Source: Fasciola hepatica (taxonomy: Eukaryota; Platyhelminthes; Trematoda; Plagiorchiida; Fasciolidae). Taken from it: a stretch of DNA of 64,000 bases. The position numbers and the translations under genes were made by a program. Each line of letters starts with the position of its first letter. Within the stretch, counting starts at the first letter, position 1. Below, one piece after another: positions 1-12,650 of the stretch. The notes below the pieces were generated by a model. That model saw only the letters and a list, made by a program, of their open reading frames with translations, ran no database searches and was not told the origin of the DNA. The stretch is from positions 20,292,501 to 20,356,500 of the forward strand of contig CANUEZ040000067.1 in assembly GCA_948099385.1 (NCBI GenBank), given 5' to 3'.

Positions 1-1297
1 GCAACGCGAATCCGGGACCATATTGGGGTATACGACCTACTTAGCCGACAACAACATGGTTTTTGGAAAAACAGGTCGTGCCTAACAAACTTGGTAATCG
101 CACGAGAACGCTGGACGATAGCCAAGGCCGAAGGACACCCTACGGACGTAATCTTCGTGGATTTTAGCAAAGCTTTTGACAAAGTTCCGCATGACCGTCT
201 ATTAGGTAAGCTTAAGGCTCTTGGTGTAGTAGATACCTTGATTCTGTGGATAGAGGACTTTCTAAAAGGCCGAACCTTTGCAGTACGAGTAGCACAGTCA
301 CTGTCAACTTGGCAAGTGGCAGCTAGTGGTTGTTACACAAGGATCGGTTCTGGGTCCGCTCCTCTTCCTGGCCTATATCAATGACCTACCACCAGTTTTT
401 CAATCGCCGTGCCTCATTTACGTAGACGACTTAAAGATCTGGCGCACGATTACGTCATACGCTGACGAGCTCGTTCTTCAGGAGGGCATCAGAGCCCTTG
501 AGAGATGGTCAGATCTGTGGTCACTACCAGTCAATACGGACAAGTGTGCGCATATGCGAGTAGGAGCACCGTCCAGCAGTGGGATGTACAATATACACGG
601 GGCACCCCTCCGGCGCTCTGTCTGCGAAAAAGATCTGGGAGTGATGGTGGCCTCGTCACTAAAAACGAAGCACAATACTGATAGAGTCTGTTCTTCAGAG
701 TGGAGTATCCTGGGGCCGATAACTCGTTCATTCGTCCATCTCTCACTCAACGCCTTCAAGGTGCTGTATGCAACCCATGTGCGTCCCAGGCTGGAATACG
801 GGGGGCCAGCATTTTTCCTTTGTACGTTGGCAGAGGTGGCAAAGTTGGAAAGAGTACAGAGAGGCGCAACCCGCCTTATCGGAGGGCTACGTGGGGTCAG
901 CTACGAAGAGCGGCTGAAGATCACAGGGCTGTTTCCAGTGGCCTATCGGAGAGTCCGGGGAGACCTGATCTTCACCAGGCGTGTCATCAGAGGCGACTTC
1001 GGTCCAGAAATACGTGCACAGCTCCCTCTCCGCGGACATGGCCGTACGAGGGGACACCCGCTAACTCTAAAGAAACTGCACTCGGTGGGCCTCCCTCTGG
1101 TGTACCGTCTATCTCGGAGGGTGACCAACCTATGGAACTCGCTGCCAGCCGAAGTGGTGGAAGAGCCCAACGACACATTGTTCAAGCGACTTCTGGACGT
1201 ATTTCTAAAGAGGTGGTGGGAGACACACATGAGTCTACATCACTACGCTGTGGTGAGGAGGCTTACACGGGAGAGATACCCTCTGCCTCTATTATGA
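1..1297 (+). pseudogene. CR1-like LINE reverse transcriptase, 3' part, one frameshift
   Basis: Reverse transcriptase of a non-LTR retrotransposon, which copies element RNA at a nicked chromosomal target. Frame 1 is open from the window edge and carries QHGF and RSCLTNL, then motif A (VDFSKAFDKVPH, catalytic Asp codon at 160-162). Frame 2 continues with the GSVLGPLLFLAYINDL block and motif C, YVDD (419-430), so all three catalytic aspartates are kept. The two frames join across one extra base near 329-333. Frame 2 then runs 323 codons to a TGA at 1295-1297 and ends with the WNSLPAEVV and FKRLLD block typical of CR1/jockey-type LINE C-termini. The 5' part, including any endonuclease, lies outside the window. 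With one lesion this is the least decayed LINE here. Clade name is inference; the RT identity is firm. Confidence 0.9.
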
Positions 1298-3310
1298 AGA
1301 ATGCAGAATGAAGTCGGTCAGTGCTAAAACAGGCCAAGTGATGCAGGGTGTTATCATTTTCCATGCTCTTCCCAATGGCTGTCAATCTGAAATTTCTACA
1401 AAGTGATGTTGGAAAATACAATGAGGCAATAACTACCGTGTTTCTTCGAAAATAGGACCCAGTCTTATACTAATTTTTTATCCAAAAACGCACAAGGGTT
1501 TACTTTCAAGAATGCCTATTTCTGCGGATAAAAATTCAGAAACACAAAACAAAGTCTCATTTCCTCAAGCTTAATGGAATAATTTCAAATACAGCCCCTT
1601 TTTGGATAATGAAAATGGCAATAATTTCCTAATGGCATTGAGTCAAATGCAATCTGTCCTGTTCTTTGATGTCGTCATAATCTATGAAATCCCAAACTTC
1701 AGACTATATTTCTTGCAAATACATTTCTTGGAACAATCACTGACCCCAATCTCTCATGTTTAGCAATAGAACTTTCATCAAGTGAACATTTTTTGTCCAA
1801 ATACTCCTCTCGTAGAGCATTGGCAAGGCAACAGTAGGTAGTCTTATTCCGTGAATTCTTCTTACTGAGGGTTAGGTTTGGTAAATTTTTCACTAACATT
1901 TTTCCATCGTATGTTCGATATAGTCATTCACTACGCTCCGCAAATACTCCTGGGATAAATTTTATTAGTAGAAGGTATTATTCATTATGTAGGAGAATCC
2001 ATTCGTTTTTCTCAACCACGGTCTCTGCAAAATCTGACCGACCATATTCATGGTCTGAAGGCCCCTTCTGGACTGACCTGTACATCAGCGTTATTCAATC
2101 TTCTTTGTTATTCTCATCATGCGTGCACCAGTATTTAGATGCCAAGTTTGTGATGGCCAAAGGTGAAATGGGACAGCAAACACAGAACTACGATAAAGAC
2201 TTTGTTCAGTAGTCACACCGGGTTTGATCCCCTCTAATGTGCGCAAGTGTAAAGGAAACACCCATCAGTTTCGGGAATCCACTTTTATTGAAAATCAATC
2301 ATTTGCTGAACACTATCGTAATAGATGGGGACTTGCTTTGCTGTATTCAACCAGTATGCACGCGTGATGTTGGGTTTAGAGCTGGTGGCTATTTTCTCCA
2401 AGTAGATCATCCGCCATTATTGTTGACTCATGCGCCCCTTAGGACATTCAGCAATCCATGTAACGGTAATTCAGTAAATTGTGTGAAATTCCCACGCAGT
2501 TTCTCTTTCTCACTCAGCTGACACAAATTAGCTCGTTACCCAGCCCTTCTCAACCAATTCAACCTACACGTCTCCCCTTCTTTTCACATATTGAACCCGG
2601 TTAGCTTGCCTCCGTTCTTTGTCCACTTTCTCACCCACACCGCACGAGTGATGTTTGAACTTTCCTTTCACGCTGGAGATCATGCCACGCCTGCGTGAGG
2701 GTCTAGGTCAAGTGTGCGTGCAATTCTCTAGATCTTTGTTTGATCTAATTTCATGATCATATCTGTCCACCCGTCTCATGTGCGTTTCCCACTCTTTCCC
2801 TGATTGGCCGATCGTTCTTGCTACAAAAGATAGATTCCACCCTATCCCGATGACTCGGTCCCGTATTGCTCGGCATATATTCCCCGACAGACGCTTCAGA
2901 CGATCTGAAGTCTATTCCCGGACACCTTTGATTGGATTGCCTCACAAACTGAGGTATGTTGCTTGTAATTGTAATGATTGTTCTCTGAAGTACACGTGGA
3001 TCACAGACTCGCCTCAGTCGATTTGGGTTCCGGGTTCGTGTTCTACGAGTCACTCATTCACTGGACGACGGTTCAGTTACAGGCCGAGACATTGATGTTT
3101 CCTCTAAACGCCGAGTGTTTCAGCTATCAAACACCAGTCGTCGTCAACATCATACGCGTGCAAGACACGTGACTTGGTGTCAGGTATATGGAATGTGCGT
3201 CTCGTTGTCCAAATGATCTTCGTTAAAATGAACTGGTCATTTCACGAGCAACCAGACTTCATTCAGAACGCAGCCTAGTCACGTGTATGGATCAGCTCAG
3301 TTTTGTTAGG
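1298..3310. other. Unassigned DNA downstream of LINE
   Basis: The beginning is presumably the 3' untranslated tail of the LINE. No poly(A) or short-repeat end is evident, so its 3' boundary cannot be set. The rest holds only short overlapping open frames on both strands with no recognisable domain. Confidence 0.5.
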
Positions 3311-3314
3311 CTAC

Positions 3315-3324
3315 GCACACACAC

Positions 3325-3356
<32 letters not shown>

Positions 3357-3371
3357 TAGAGAGAGAGAGAA
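3315..3371. repeat. Compound (CA)n/(GA)n microsatellite
   Basis: A CA tract with one interruption passes directly into a GA tract with one interruption. Simple-sequence DNA with no inferred function. Confidence 0.95.
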
Positions 3372-3633
3372 TCAAGGTTAACTAACGCCGTCGCTTTGTC
3401 GGCAGCCTCAAATTGCGCCTGCTCCTATGCCCTTCAATCACGCGGTCGACTCAGTGGTCACATCTCCCCCCTGCAGACCCCGTACGTACTATTGCATGTG
3501 TCAACGAGAATTCAGCGCACCAGTTACCATCGCGATGTGGATGATCACGGGACAGAGAGATTTCGTCGGCAGGTGACAAGTGACCACTGTCAAGCCAATC
3601 ATGTTTGTGTTTGCATAGCGATGCCATTTGGGC

Positions 3634-3681
3634 TTCACTTGAAGTTACGTATGATTCATTTGAAGTTACGCATGATTCACT
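3634..3681. repeat. 21-bp tandem repeat, two copies plus 6 bp
   Basis: Units at 3634-3654 and 3655-3675 differ at two positions, and a third unit is started (3676-3681). In one frame the unit encodes a seven-residue repeat, HLKLRMI. The period equals that of the minisatellite 230 bp downstream. Confidence 0.85.
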
Positions 3682-3911
3682 GGATGTTTTAAATTTATAG
3701 TCACCGATCTTTTTGTCGATCCGGGGCCAGCGGTGATATATATGGCTGGGAGGGTGTGTTTTGTGGTCACGGACCTGGAAGAAGTCCAAATGCCGACGTC
3801 GGTCGATTGGTCGGCAGTTCAGGGCTATATTCAGACACCCAAAGAGGCGTGTGTGTGGAGCGGATGAGAAATCGGTGCACCAATGTAGGATTCTATACCA
3901 TTCTAAGCCTG

Positions 3912-4037
3912 ATTTGAGAAACTATCACAATAATTTGGGAAATCTCCACATGGATTTGCCAACTTATTACTTATAGTTGCGAAACTATGATATAGATTTG
4001 GAAAACTGTAAGTTTAATTTGTGAACCGAACGCAATG
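3912..4037. repeat. 21-bp minisatellite, about six diverged units
   Basis: Units start at 3912, 3933, 3954, 3975, 3996 and 4017 with an exactly kept 21-bp step. Most begin ATTTG, with GAAAC or a variant following. One forward frame reads a degenerate heptad (D-L-R-N-Y-x-x), but a TAG at 3974-3976 breaks it, so coding use today is unlikely. The constant step without indels despite strong divergence is notable. Confidence 0.8.
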
Positions 4038-4039
4038 GC

Positions 4040-7000
4040 TGGTTTTTCACATCGGTAAAGTGCGTTTCATTGGTCCACTGGCTACATGCCTTTTTGGCCG
4101 ACCGATTTCCGTTGTACCTGCCAGTCTTACTACGCTCTTCCCGTGCAACAATGGGATAGGCCTGAATCGTGCGACCTGTCGAGCTCGCGGGCGGACGTCG
4201 ATCCGGTGGAACAGTGAGGTCACGGGATCTGAGCCGGAAAACCAAACTGACCTCGGCCTAGCAATGGAAACGACGGCGCATTGCATTCGCCACTTTTGGG
4301 CTAATCAGAACATTTTGACCATCGCGTACACGGAGTTGTGGTGCTGGTCGCCGAATAATACCAGCATTCGGACCAAAGACATGATGCAGATATAAAAATA
4401 CATGAATTACGTTAACTTAGGAATGAGCTTGGCACTCCACCCTGTTGAATAATAGCTGCTTAGATTTTTCAATTCTCATCCTGAAGAGTAATTTCTCACG
4501 AAATGTGATCATTGCATGTACATACATGAAGAATGTGTGCAATGTGCTTGAGTTCATGTTATCATTAAAAGGTAACTTACGTGCTCCTGTATTCATGTAT
4601 CCCAAGAATCAACGGGAAAGAACATATTCAACTATATATAACCTATGGCATCTCACTATGAAATCTGAAAATCCTTGTAGCACTTCACGTGAAGGAGTTT
4701 ATTTTTAAATCTTGGTCGGTGGATTGTATCCAATTAAATAGAAGTCTCCTGAGTTCCTTATCCCAGAAGGGAAATGCAGAAAACGGAGTACACCGTAAGT
4801 CCAGAACCATAAGTTATAGTTAGTTGAATGTGTTCCTTTCTGTTGATACCTAGGATACAGGAGTGGTATCCGATCTGTTTTCAAGAATCACATAACTATC
4901 GACTTACAGATATATGGTCGGCGATCATAGAATGTTTCGTCTATTGAGTCTCGAAGACAACTACTAAAGAAGTACCGTCGATTGACTGAACCCAGAAGAC
5001 CCACGCCAGTTTGCAGATGTGATATTGCACTATGTTTATCCTGATACCGAAATAAGAAGAATATACTACAAGATAATCTCTCTAATTCCTTTGTCACTTA
5101 TTGTACGACACTTGCGGAAGGGTGTCGCGGCCAGTGACAGGCTCCTACGTGGAAAAGTGACGGCCGGTGGCGGGAATCAAATATGGATAATCTTTCGCTA
5201 AAGTCAACGGTGATAACTGTTTAACTATCGCTCTTATCGAAATTAACAATACACTGAAAGTAAACCAACGGAACAGTGAACCGGAAGAGAACCGAACGGG
5301 TCGAGTCGGCGAGAACCGAAAGAGGAATGACCAAAGAGTGACGGAAAACATATGAAGGTCATTTCAATGAAAAGTATGTAGCCGAACTAAGACATCAAAG
5401 ACAAAATTGAGTGTCTTGGAGAAAAAGTATAAAAAGGCTGATTGAAAAATGTTTTTTCCTGGAACGATCGAGGTCGCGACAGCGAAACCCCACTAAAATG
5501 CGTGGAAAGCTTTGGGAATATAGTGCGAAGTTAGTGGCGTACAAGCGATATTTGTGTACGTTAACGCGTGTGAAATACATGAATTTAGCTGCACTATAGA
5601 ATCCTGACAATCGAAGTCGGTAGTATGTATGAACCACTGAATGTTGTTCGAGAGTAAACCAGATTCATTGCCAGTGATATCGGCTGGGTAAAACGTTATC
5701 CAGGTGGGCCAAACTAATAATGTCCGGTGTCGGGTTGCCGTTAACCAATAGGATTTTTTCAGGTCGAGTCGATAGGTTCGTCGGTGAAAAGAAACGAGAG
5801 TAAACAGGCCGAACCAAAATGCCGAAGGTGGTATCAAAATTCTCTGAATTTCGTAAAACTAATGGAGTGTACCATTTGGCTAGGTTTCTTGAAACGAAAA
5901 TAATTGGAGAACTGGTGTGGCAACGGAAGTAGACGTAACGAGGACAGAGTAATAACCAGTAGTGCGTGTCAAATCGTGCTGAAGCGATAAATACGAAAGT
6001 TATTATTGCGAAATTGAATGGGAAAGATCGTGTTCGACCCAGTCGCGGAAACATGCTGGGCAAACAACCTTCCGACTGGAAAAAGAGACGGTATTCTCTC
6101 ATTCGAGGAAGTAACAGATCCAATGGGCCTCTGACCTAAACTTGAGACAATGATCTCATTCAAAGTCGTATCAAGCAGCACTGGCTGCGGTATCTGACGT
6201 GAAGCAGAAATGTCGTCAAAGCATAGAGCAGCGTTAAGATCGAATCTCATACCAGCTAGTGATACGTTGTCATCAACTCTCACGACTTTGAGACGACTGA
6301 TGCCAACAGTATCCACCCGGCCAGGTAGATGAAAATTAAAGTCTAATCGTGAAAATAATTCACTCCAAATGGGCCTTTGTAAGGCTATTCTAATGGTTTG
6401 CTTAGCGAATCAACACCGACGAATACACACTAACAAGTTTCAAATTCTGTCAGAACCAAAACCTGTCATCGCTGTATTCGAGTCTGCCCCCAGAGCGAGA
6501 TTTTGCTTGTACGTAAGACAAGTGAATCTGTACTCCCTGGCGGAAATAATTCCTTTTACAATCCTAATATGGTGCCCTAGACAAGTTTTCAGGCAGAATA
6601 TTGAATATCTTCTTATAAGTAAGCCCTTCTACCGAGCAGAACTGGCTGTAACCTTTCGTACAAATCGGGGCTCATGTGTGCTATAGCAACCGCTTTGACC
6701 TGGCGATGGAAATGTTTGATTAGACCAATCGATATAGGATGGTTAGAGATTGTGCTTGTGTATTCTGTACCCTACGTGTAAGTCAGTTAGGAGAATAGAT
6801 GGGACTCCGTTCATTCTTTTTTGTTGAATCTGGTTTAAGTCTCGCCTACGGTGCGGACAACCAATCAAAATATCTTTAATGCATGGACATAGATTTTCTT
6901 GTTATTAACTTTTGTCATTCTTCAGTGCAGACAGTATTGACTGGTCGATCTTCTTGTTTATCGAATATCCTCACTTGCTTGCGTATGAGAGCTCATTTTT

Positions 7001-7790
7001 GAGGTTTCCTCGAGCAGATTCGAATCTTGCCTGCGATGCCGAATATTGTGTTCGCAATTAGTTGCGGCGGAACACGTAACTGGAATACTCCATTCATTTG
7101 TAAGGAAGCAAATGTAAACGGACCGCAGTCTGCTTGTAAGCCGCTACGGAATACCGCGTTTTCTAACAGTTCACCAGCCAATTCACGGTGAATGGTAGCC
7201 TCGCTGGAGAAGAACGTTTGGTTTATTTCAAATGCGTGACGTGAATTTAAAGGTTTCGTGAGCACGACCCGCTAAATATCCGTTTTTCTTCCACTGTACA
7301 TTGAAGAAATATTTACTGAAAACCGGAAAATTCCACTATCTCGTTGGTCAATAGAGGAATTACTCCCCAAGCCGATTGACATAGGCCGCAACAAAAAAAG
7401 TTCAACCTTGTTCATGGGACGCCAATTAAGATACCCTGAACATCGTGGAATCCACCTTGCCCAGAAGAAAAACGCCTCCTCTCTTTCCGACGTGAATGCA
7501 TTTTAGGAAACCCTCTTATTCTTGTTTAAGGCATCATCTCATGTCTCACACGGGGTTGTACTTTTTATAGACGTAGGCAAATGCATCCCTTCGATGTAAA
7601 ATTTTACAGCAGTAATACGATTAGGAAATGCAATGACTTAATTCACACATTTTCATGCTAAAAACCAAGGTTTGAATAAGGGAATATTTCCATGTATGAA
7701 AAAGAGAAGTTGCCACAAGTTTTCCATGTAACTCTGGAAATTTTACGACGGGAAAACCTTATATGGTGGAGATTGGTTATTTCGAAAAAA
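4040..7790. other. Unassigned DNA
   Basis: No domain recognised. Overlapping minus-strand frames at 5665-6123 (152 codons) and 5969-6316 are the longest and resemble nothing I know. They lie on the same strand as, and 3' of, the Gypsy integrase relic, so they might be decayed element sequence. The stretch 7400-7790 may hold the degenerate integrase C-terminus and 3' end of that element, but no LTR could be seen. Confidence 0.4.
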
Positions 7791-7799
7791 TCCAGGTGT

Positions 7800-8128
7800 C
7801 TAGGGAATTTCAAGAATACTTGTAGAAGGAAAGCCACATTGAGCTGTTTATTGATTTCTCAGATGTGAAGCCACAGCTTCAGTCGTAGTGTTGTGGGGAG
7901 AAATGGCTTCAGGCCACCTCGCAAATATATCCGTTATCGTCAATAAATTATTATAACTGTGTGACGGCTTTGTTGGACCCACAAATTTTACGGGAATATG
8001 ATCAAAGCAAGCATCAGGTGTAGCGCAAGTACCGATAGGCTAGGCTACGTGCCCATGTACCTTAGATCGTTGGCACTGAAAACAGTGGCTTGCCCACGTA
8101 CAAGTATCTTTAGTTTTGGACGTACGTT
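7800..8128 (-). pseudogene. Gypsy-type LTR retrotransposon integrase, decayed
   Basis: Integrase inserts LTR-retrotransposon DNA into the chromosome. On the minus strand the zinc-binding end CFQCQRSKVHGH (second half of the HHCC finger) is followed by PIGTCATPDACFDH, then FVGP, then LLTITDIFARWPEAI, the usual order for Gypsy integrases of flatworms. The aspartate expected just before FVGP in the catalytic core reads Lys (VKFVGP), and in-frame stops occur after the finger and beyond VASHL, so it is inactive. The second catalytic Asp block and the final Glu were not found. Upstream on the same strand (8130-9100) no RNase H or RT could be recognised, so this is an isolated fragment. Family call is firm; extent is approximate. 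Confidence 0.8.
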
Positions 8129-8129
8129 G

Positions 8130-11100
8130 TAGTGGCTAGCCGAAGGCTGGCTCCGATGCTTAGATGCAGTCAATTCATAAACTGTTTTTTCATTATGTAC
8201 CTAATCTCCGGTACGATTTTACTGTGCTCTGTTGGAGAGATTTTGATGTTGACCTCATGAGCAAGCAGCAGGCTCAAAGGTGAAGAATTGCAAATACCGT
8301 ACACTCCTAGGCTCTGTTTTATTGAAAAAATGCCAGCTGTTACTAAGGTCTGATAACCATTCTGAGTGTTATAAAAACGAATAACATACGCTTCTTTTGG
8401 AAGGAAAAATACCACTCATATAGTTGCTTCCCAGTCATTTTAAAAATGTCTAAAAAATGTTGAGATGTAGTGGGTTGCCCATGACCGTTATAACCATCTG
8501 CTTTTACACTTTCTCTCGCAATATGGAGCTTAATATTTTCTCTGAATAAACAGTGAGACATCTTAGTTGTTCTTCAGTATTATATGAGAAAATAGTACTA
8601 AAAAGAGACCAAGTCACACGAATAGTCATTTAACTGATTCTTCAAAAATACAACCTGTTCTCATGGTTATTATTCGTATCATTAGGCAAAAAACATTCTG
8701 AGTGTAGCAGAATTACAAATATTAAACCAGTAGAGAAGAGGGAAAGACAGAATGGGGTAGATTGTACTAACAGAGTGCCAAGCTGACAAGCAATTCGAGC
8801 TGCTTCCGTAAATAAAGTCCTCGGTTGTAAATGGCTAATTCCTAGGTCTAATTGTGTAATCCTGTTTGATGCTAGAGTAAATGGTTTGATAGGGATTTAT
8901 GGGGCTGGTTCGATGGCGCTATTCCAAATAATTTTGTCCCATCGAGCTTTTGGACTTCGTGGGTATTGTCCGAACAGTCCCACAGAACACACGAAGAACA
9001 ACAGGAAATGTTGGACGAACTTGCTTCAGTTAACTCCTATTAATCAAAGCACATCACATGATGGATGGTTATAGTCAAATGGGATTGGAACCATATATAT
9101 TGGAATGAGTATAATGTTTTTTTATGATGTCTTTGGAACGGAGTTTTCTTTCATCACTTTGCTTAACCATACCGGAAGTGTTAGGTGAATCGATGACGCG
9201 AGTGCCTACTCACTCAGCCTGTATAAAGGTCGAGCTGTTACACGAAAACTGGTGACCACATTCGGACTTGACTCAGGGCTGCAGCGGTTCTTTTACTAGG
9301 TCATGAAGGCTTTTCGGAAAATGGGTGAGAGATTGAGATACTTAGAAAAATGAAAACTAGTCAGCTAAGCATATCGTTTTGTTTTCCTTGTGTCCCGCAC
9401 AGCTATTCATAAAAAGGCAATAATATTCAGATGGTCAGAAGCATAAAATCTTTGAGAAAGCTTCACGAAGTTAGCTCCTAGAAACGACTTTCAAATCTTT
9501 TACTCTAACACCGATAGCAATGTCATCTGATATTCCTAGGCTTTAGCCAGTGTTGTTCACAAAGCGGATCGATCGAATCTACTCAAATAGGCTAAAGCTG
9601 ACGCAACTCCTCTTCCCCTTGTCCGGTAAATTGATTTTTGTTTGTCCGTAATTTTTATCTCCTCAAAGTCTGTTTTTCAATTTGGCGATATAAATCTGAC
9701 CGTAATTTCAGTGTACACTTGTAAAAACGTAGCAAAATGTTCTTGGGTAGAGTATGTGTGCACTATTATTTTGGCTTCTTTATTAGAAATAAAAACCTCA
9801 TTTGAATTTCATCGAAACTCAATGAAATGCGTTTTCTCGTACCAGAAAGTTCCAGTAAGTCCTGTCTACTGGATTATTTCAGATGTTTTCGAGAACTTTT
9901 GCAATTTACTGAGGCTAGTGTGGGCTCAGAACCCCGATTGAAGGTACTCACCCAAATTCCGGGTTTTAGGTCCGCGTACATAATTTCTGGGAACTCCATT
10001 ACGGCCTAGTCGCTTACCTCCCAGAGCACATTTTGTACCAAATTAACGTCGATCCTCCATGTATTGGGTTAATCCTACTTAACACTTCGAACAAGTAGAC
10101 CACTCTAAAAGTAAATGATGGGCTGTTCATTCCACTGCAAGATACCGATTGCTGTTTTGAATTGGAGAATGCTGTAGGCCTGGGTTAGTATTAGATGAAC
10201 CCTTTTGGTGTCAGGAGATACAACATATCCGACAGACGAGCACGGTAGTTTGGACTTTCCCCGTCTACCTGTTAATTCGTATGTCGGATGAAGCCACGTC
10301 AAATTTTTAAAAGCATATCTGATTTTCGCTAACCTCGATCATCTGCAGATTCGAAGTGAAATACGTTCATCCTTCGGTATTCGGGGGTAAGCCTCAGTGT
10401 TCAGTCGAGTTCACCGGAGTCGCTTGAAAACCTGGCCATTGAGGATGGAAGAAGCACAAAGATACACGGCACAGAAACACTGATATTTTTCAAGCACTGC
10501 TCTGGTCTGCTGGAGGATATTTTCAGAAATGCAGCTATCCTTCGCTGGGCACAAAAGACAATCACCGATTATTCATCGAAGCTTCTCAGCCTACCCCGGC
10601 TGGTACAAGTGTCGTGCATAATCCCGGATAAACTTTATTGTTGTAAAGTGTTCGCTAAAATGGAACTGATTGAAAGAATAACCGATTCGCAAAAAACTTC
10701 AGAGACATTTCCATCTCAGAATATCTGTAAAATACTTACGCAACCCCATACCACAACCTCGCCATCCTGTAGTTTTATGTCACTTCAAATTTGGAACCAT
10801 TCAGATTATCTCTACATCTGAAGCTTTCATTTGATTGACCACGTTGAGTATCAAATCCAAGGGGACAGATCTGCAAACATATGGGAACTGCAGTGAAGTT
10901 GATTGTGAAGCTTGTTCACACCGTGCACCTTCAGCAGCATCAAAGACATTCTGTGTTCAGGGAAAAGTCCGGCTTAAATCCTAGACTTCGGTTTGTTTTC
11001 TTAGCTGCCCGAAATAAAGTCATGGAATACAGGTCACCGATGGACTCCGCGAATTAGCCGTACTGAAAAGGTGGTTTCAACATCAGGTCCACCACAAACT

Positions 11101-11900
11101 GATGAAATTAAAATCTGATAATTAAGAAAGGGTTATCCGTCTTCACACATGAGACCTACGATGAACCATGGTCTTGTACTGGGCAGTACATTAATTAACA
11201 AATATCCCTTTGGTAACTCTTAGAACAGTGCAGTTTGAAATGAAGCCACCCACTGTGGCTCCCGGAACAGCCTTTTGTCAGAAAATATGTGAGTGATAGG
11301 ATCGCAGTCGTCATCCAACTTCTTGGAATAGAAAATGCATGCATCGTTTTGTGCAGTCAAAGCATTCAGATCACACCCGGACATCACGAAATCTATCACT
11401 GAATACCTTCTTCTAGTAAATTTAAGCAAATATCGACAGGTTTGTTTCTAGGTTTTACGAACTGCTGTCTACGGCTGCATTTACATTCCAATAAGTATCG
11501 GTATGTCATGTGAATACTATTGACAGGCACAGAACTATTCAATCGAACCAAACAAGCAACTAATGACTGACGTCCAACTCAAAGCAATTCAAAAGTGGTC
11601 TCCCCGTGGTCAGCCCAAACTCGGAGAATGTATCCAAAGATTAAAATTGTATCGAGGAAGAAGAATGCTATGGTTCAACTGAAATCTTCTATAAGTATTT
11701 CACAAGCACAGAATACGCGCTCCGAAGATCGAAAGAATAACGAGCGGAGTAATCCGTACCTTCGTTTTTATGGAGAGTGCGGCTGTTGAAAGAAGCTAAG
11801 CGAATTATAGGAAAAGGCATGAGAATCGGAAAAGTAGCACAGAAGTGGCAAACTATTAAGGTCTGTGTATTACTCCCCTTTGTTGGATGATTAGTAATCA
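8130..11900. other. Unassigned DNA
   Basis: Only short open frames without recognisable domains. A pol region of the Gypsy element was looked for on the minus strand and not found. Confidence 0.4.
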
Positions 11901-11907
11901 ATAAAGT

Positions 11908-12125
11908 ATGAGCAGTACTAGATTCGATTTTTATTTAATGTGATTCGTCGTGCTTTGTAAGCTTCCAAGCCACTGAAAACTACGCAAGCACTGTACAACT
12001 ACTCAATCCTTGTTAGGAATCATCAGCTGTGCACATCCACCTGGGCCCCGAATAGGACTCGAATCCGGGGTGGACGATTGTGGGTCGAAAGCCTCCATCA
12101 CAAGGCTCACCTGGTCGGCTTTCAA
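11908..12125 (-). mobile_element. tRNA-headed SINE with damaged hammerhead (copy A)
   Basis: Read on the minus strand: a tRNA-like head (about 12125-12044) with a B-box-like GATTCGAGTCC, then a hammerhead-like core (12032-11988), then a tail with GACGAATCA and a TACTGCTCAT end. The head, core and tail recur in the same order at 33.0-33.2 kb on the minus strand. In this copy the core keeps CTGATGA and the TTCCT/AGGAT helix II, but the GAAAC box is changed (TGAGT), so self-cleavage is not expected. tRNA-derived SINEs are transcribed by RNA polymerase III from internal A and B boxes and moved by LINE or related enzymes. Confidence 0.7.
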
Positions 12126-12189
12126 TGGTCCGTTGAATGTATTCGCTGTATGATAAAGTGCCCTTCTGACACTAGCTTCGAATGTTAGC

Positions 12190-12305
12190 AGGGCTTCCGT
12201 GGTTTTCAGTGGCTTGAAAGTTCCCATTGCGTGAAGGACCAGCAAAGTGCAATGATGTCCTACAAATTCGATGCAAATATCACGCATATTTTATTACCAA
12301 CTACT
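12190..12305 (+). mobile_element. SINE body/tail fragment (copy B)
   Basis: GCTTCCGTGGTTTTCAGTGG matches the post-hammerhead body of the other SINE copies at 18 of 20 positions, and the fragment ends in a degenerate TACTCA tail. It faces copy A head to head. Divergence in the middle makes the extent uncertain. Confidence 0.45.
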
Positions 12306-12404
12306 CAAAAGTGAAATGGTTCATAATAAGGAATCGTTTCATATTCTGCAACTGGACTTTATCTGTCCAACTTCACGTCTAGTGTGGTTTTATCTCCAGC
12401 TCAA

Positions 12405-12650
12405 GAAAGCCATCCTACGTGTACATATTTTTGGCCACAATTAGCAATTTATGTACGTTCACACGCGGTCCAGTTCACTACAGCTTCATTTTCAGTGCCC
12501 AACGCACCAAGTGAAGCCGGACCGTACCTGTTAGATCGTGCAGATACTGCGAAATCGCTTTGTGACTGGCCAGCACGTTACCCGTCAGTAAGTGCATGCA
12601 TCCTTTGGTATATAAACGAGTTAGTACCAACCTAATGTGATTGAATACAC
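12405..12650 (+). repeat. Dispersed repeat with CCAAT/TATA-like spacing (copy 1)
   Basis: Shares a collinear block with 54170-54410: GCAGATAC, AAATCGCTTTG, a GGCCA(A/G)C box, CCGTCA, GCAT..CCTTT, then a TATAAA/TATATAAA box and TTAGTAC. The related copy has GATTGGCC, a reversed CCAAT, about 50 bp before the TATA-like box. This spacing would suit an RNA polymerase II promoter of an unidentified element; that role is inference. Confidence 0.55.

Noticed and set aside
2757..3172. Overlapping frames of about 100 codons on both strands
   Set aside because: Mutual shadows in stop-poor DNA without any domain.
3315..4037. CRISPR-like array
   Set aside because: The 21-bp units are directly adjacent with no unique spacers, and the window is eukaryotic.
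5665..6316. Overlapping minus-strand frames of 152 and 115 codons
   Set aside because: Not recognisable as protease, gag or any other domain; both frames overlap, so at most one could be real.
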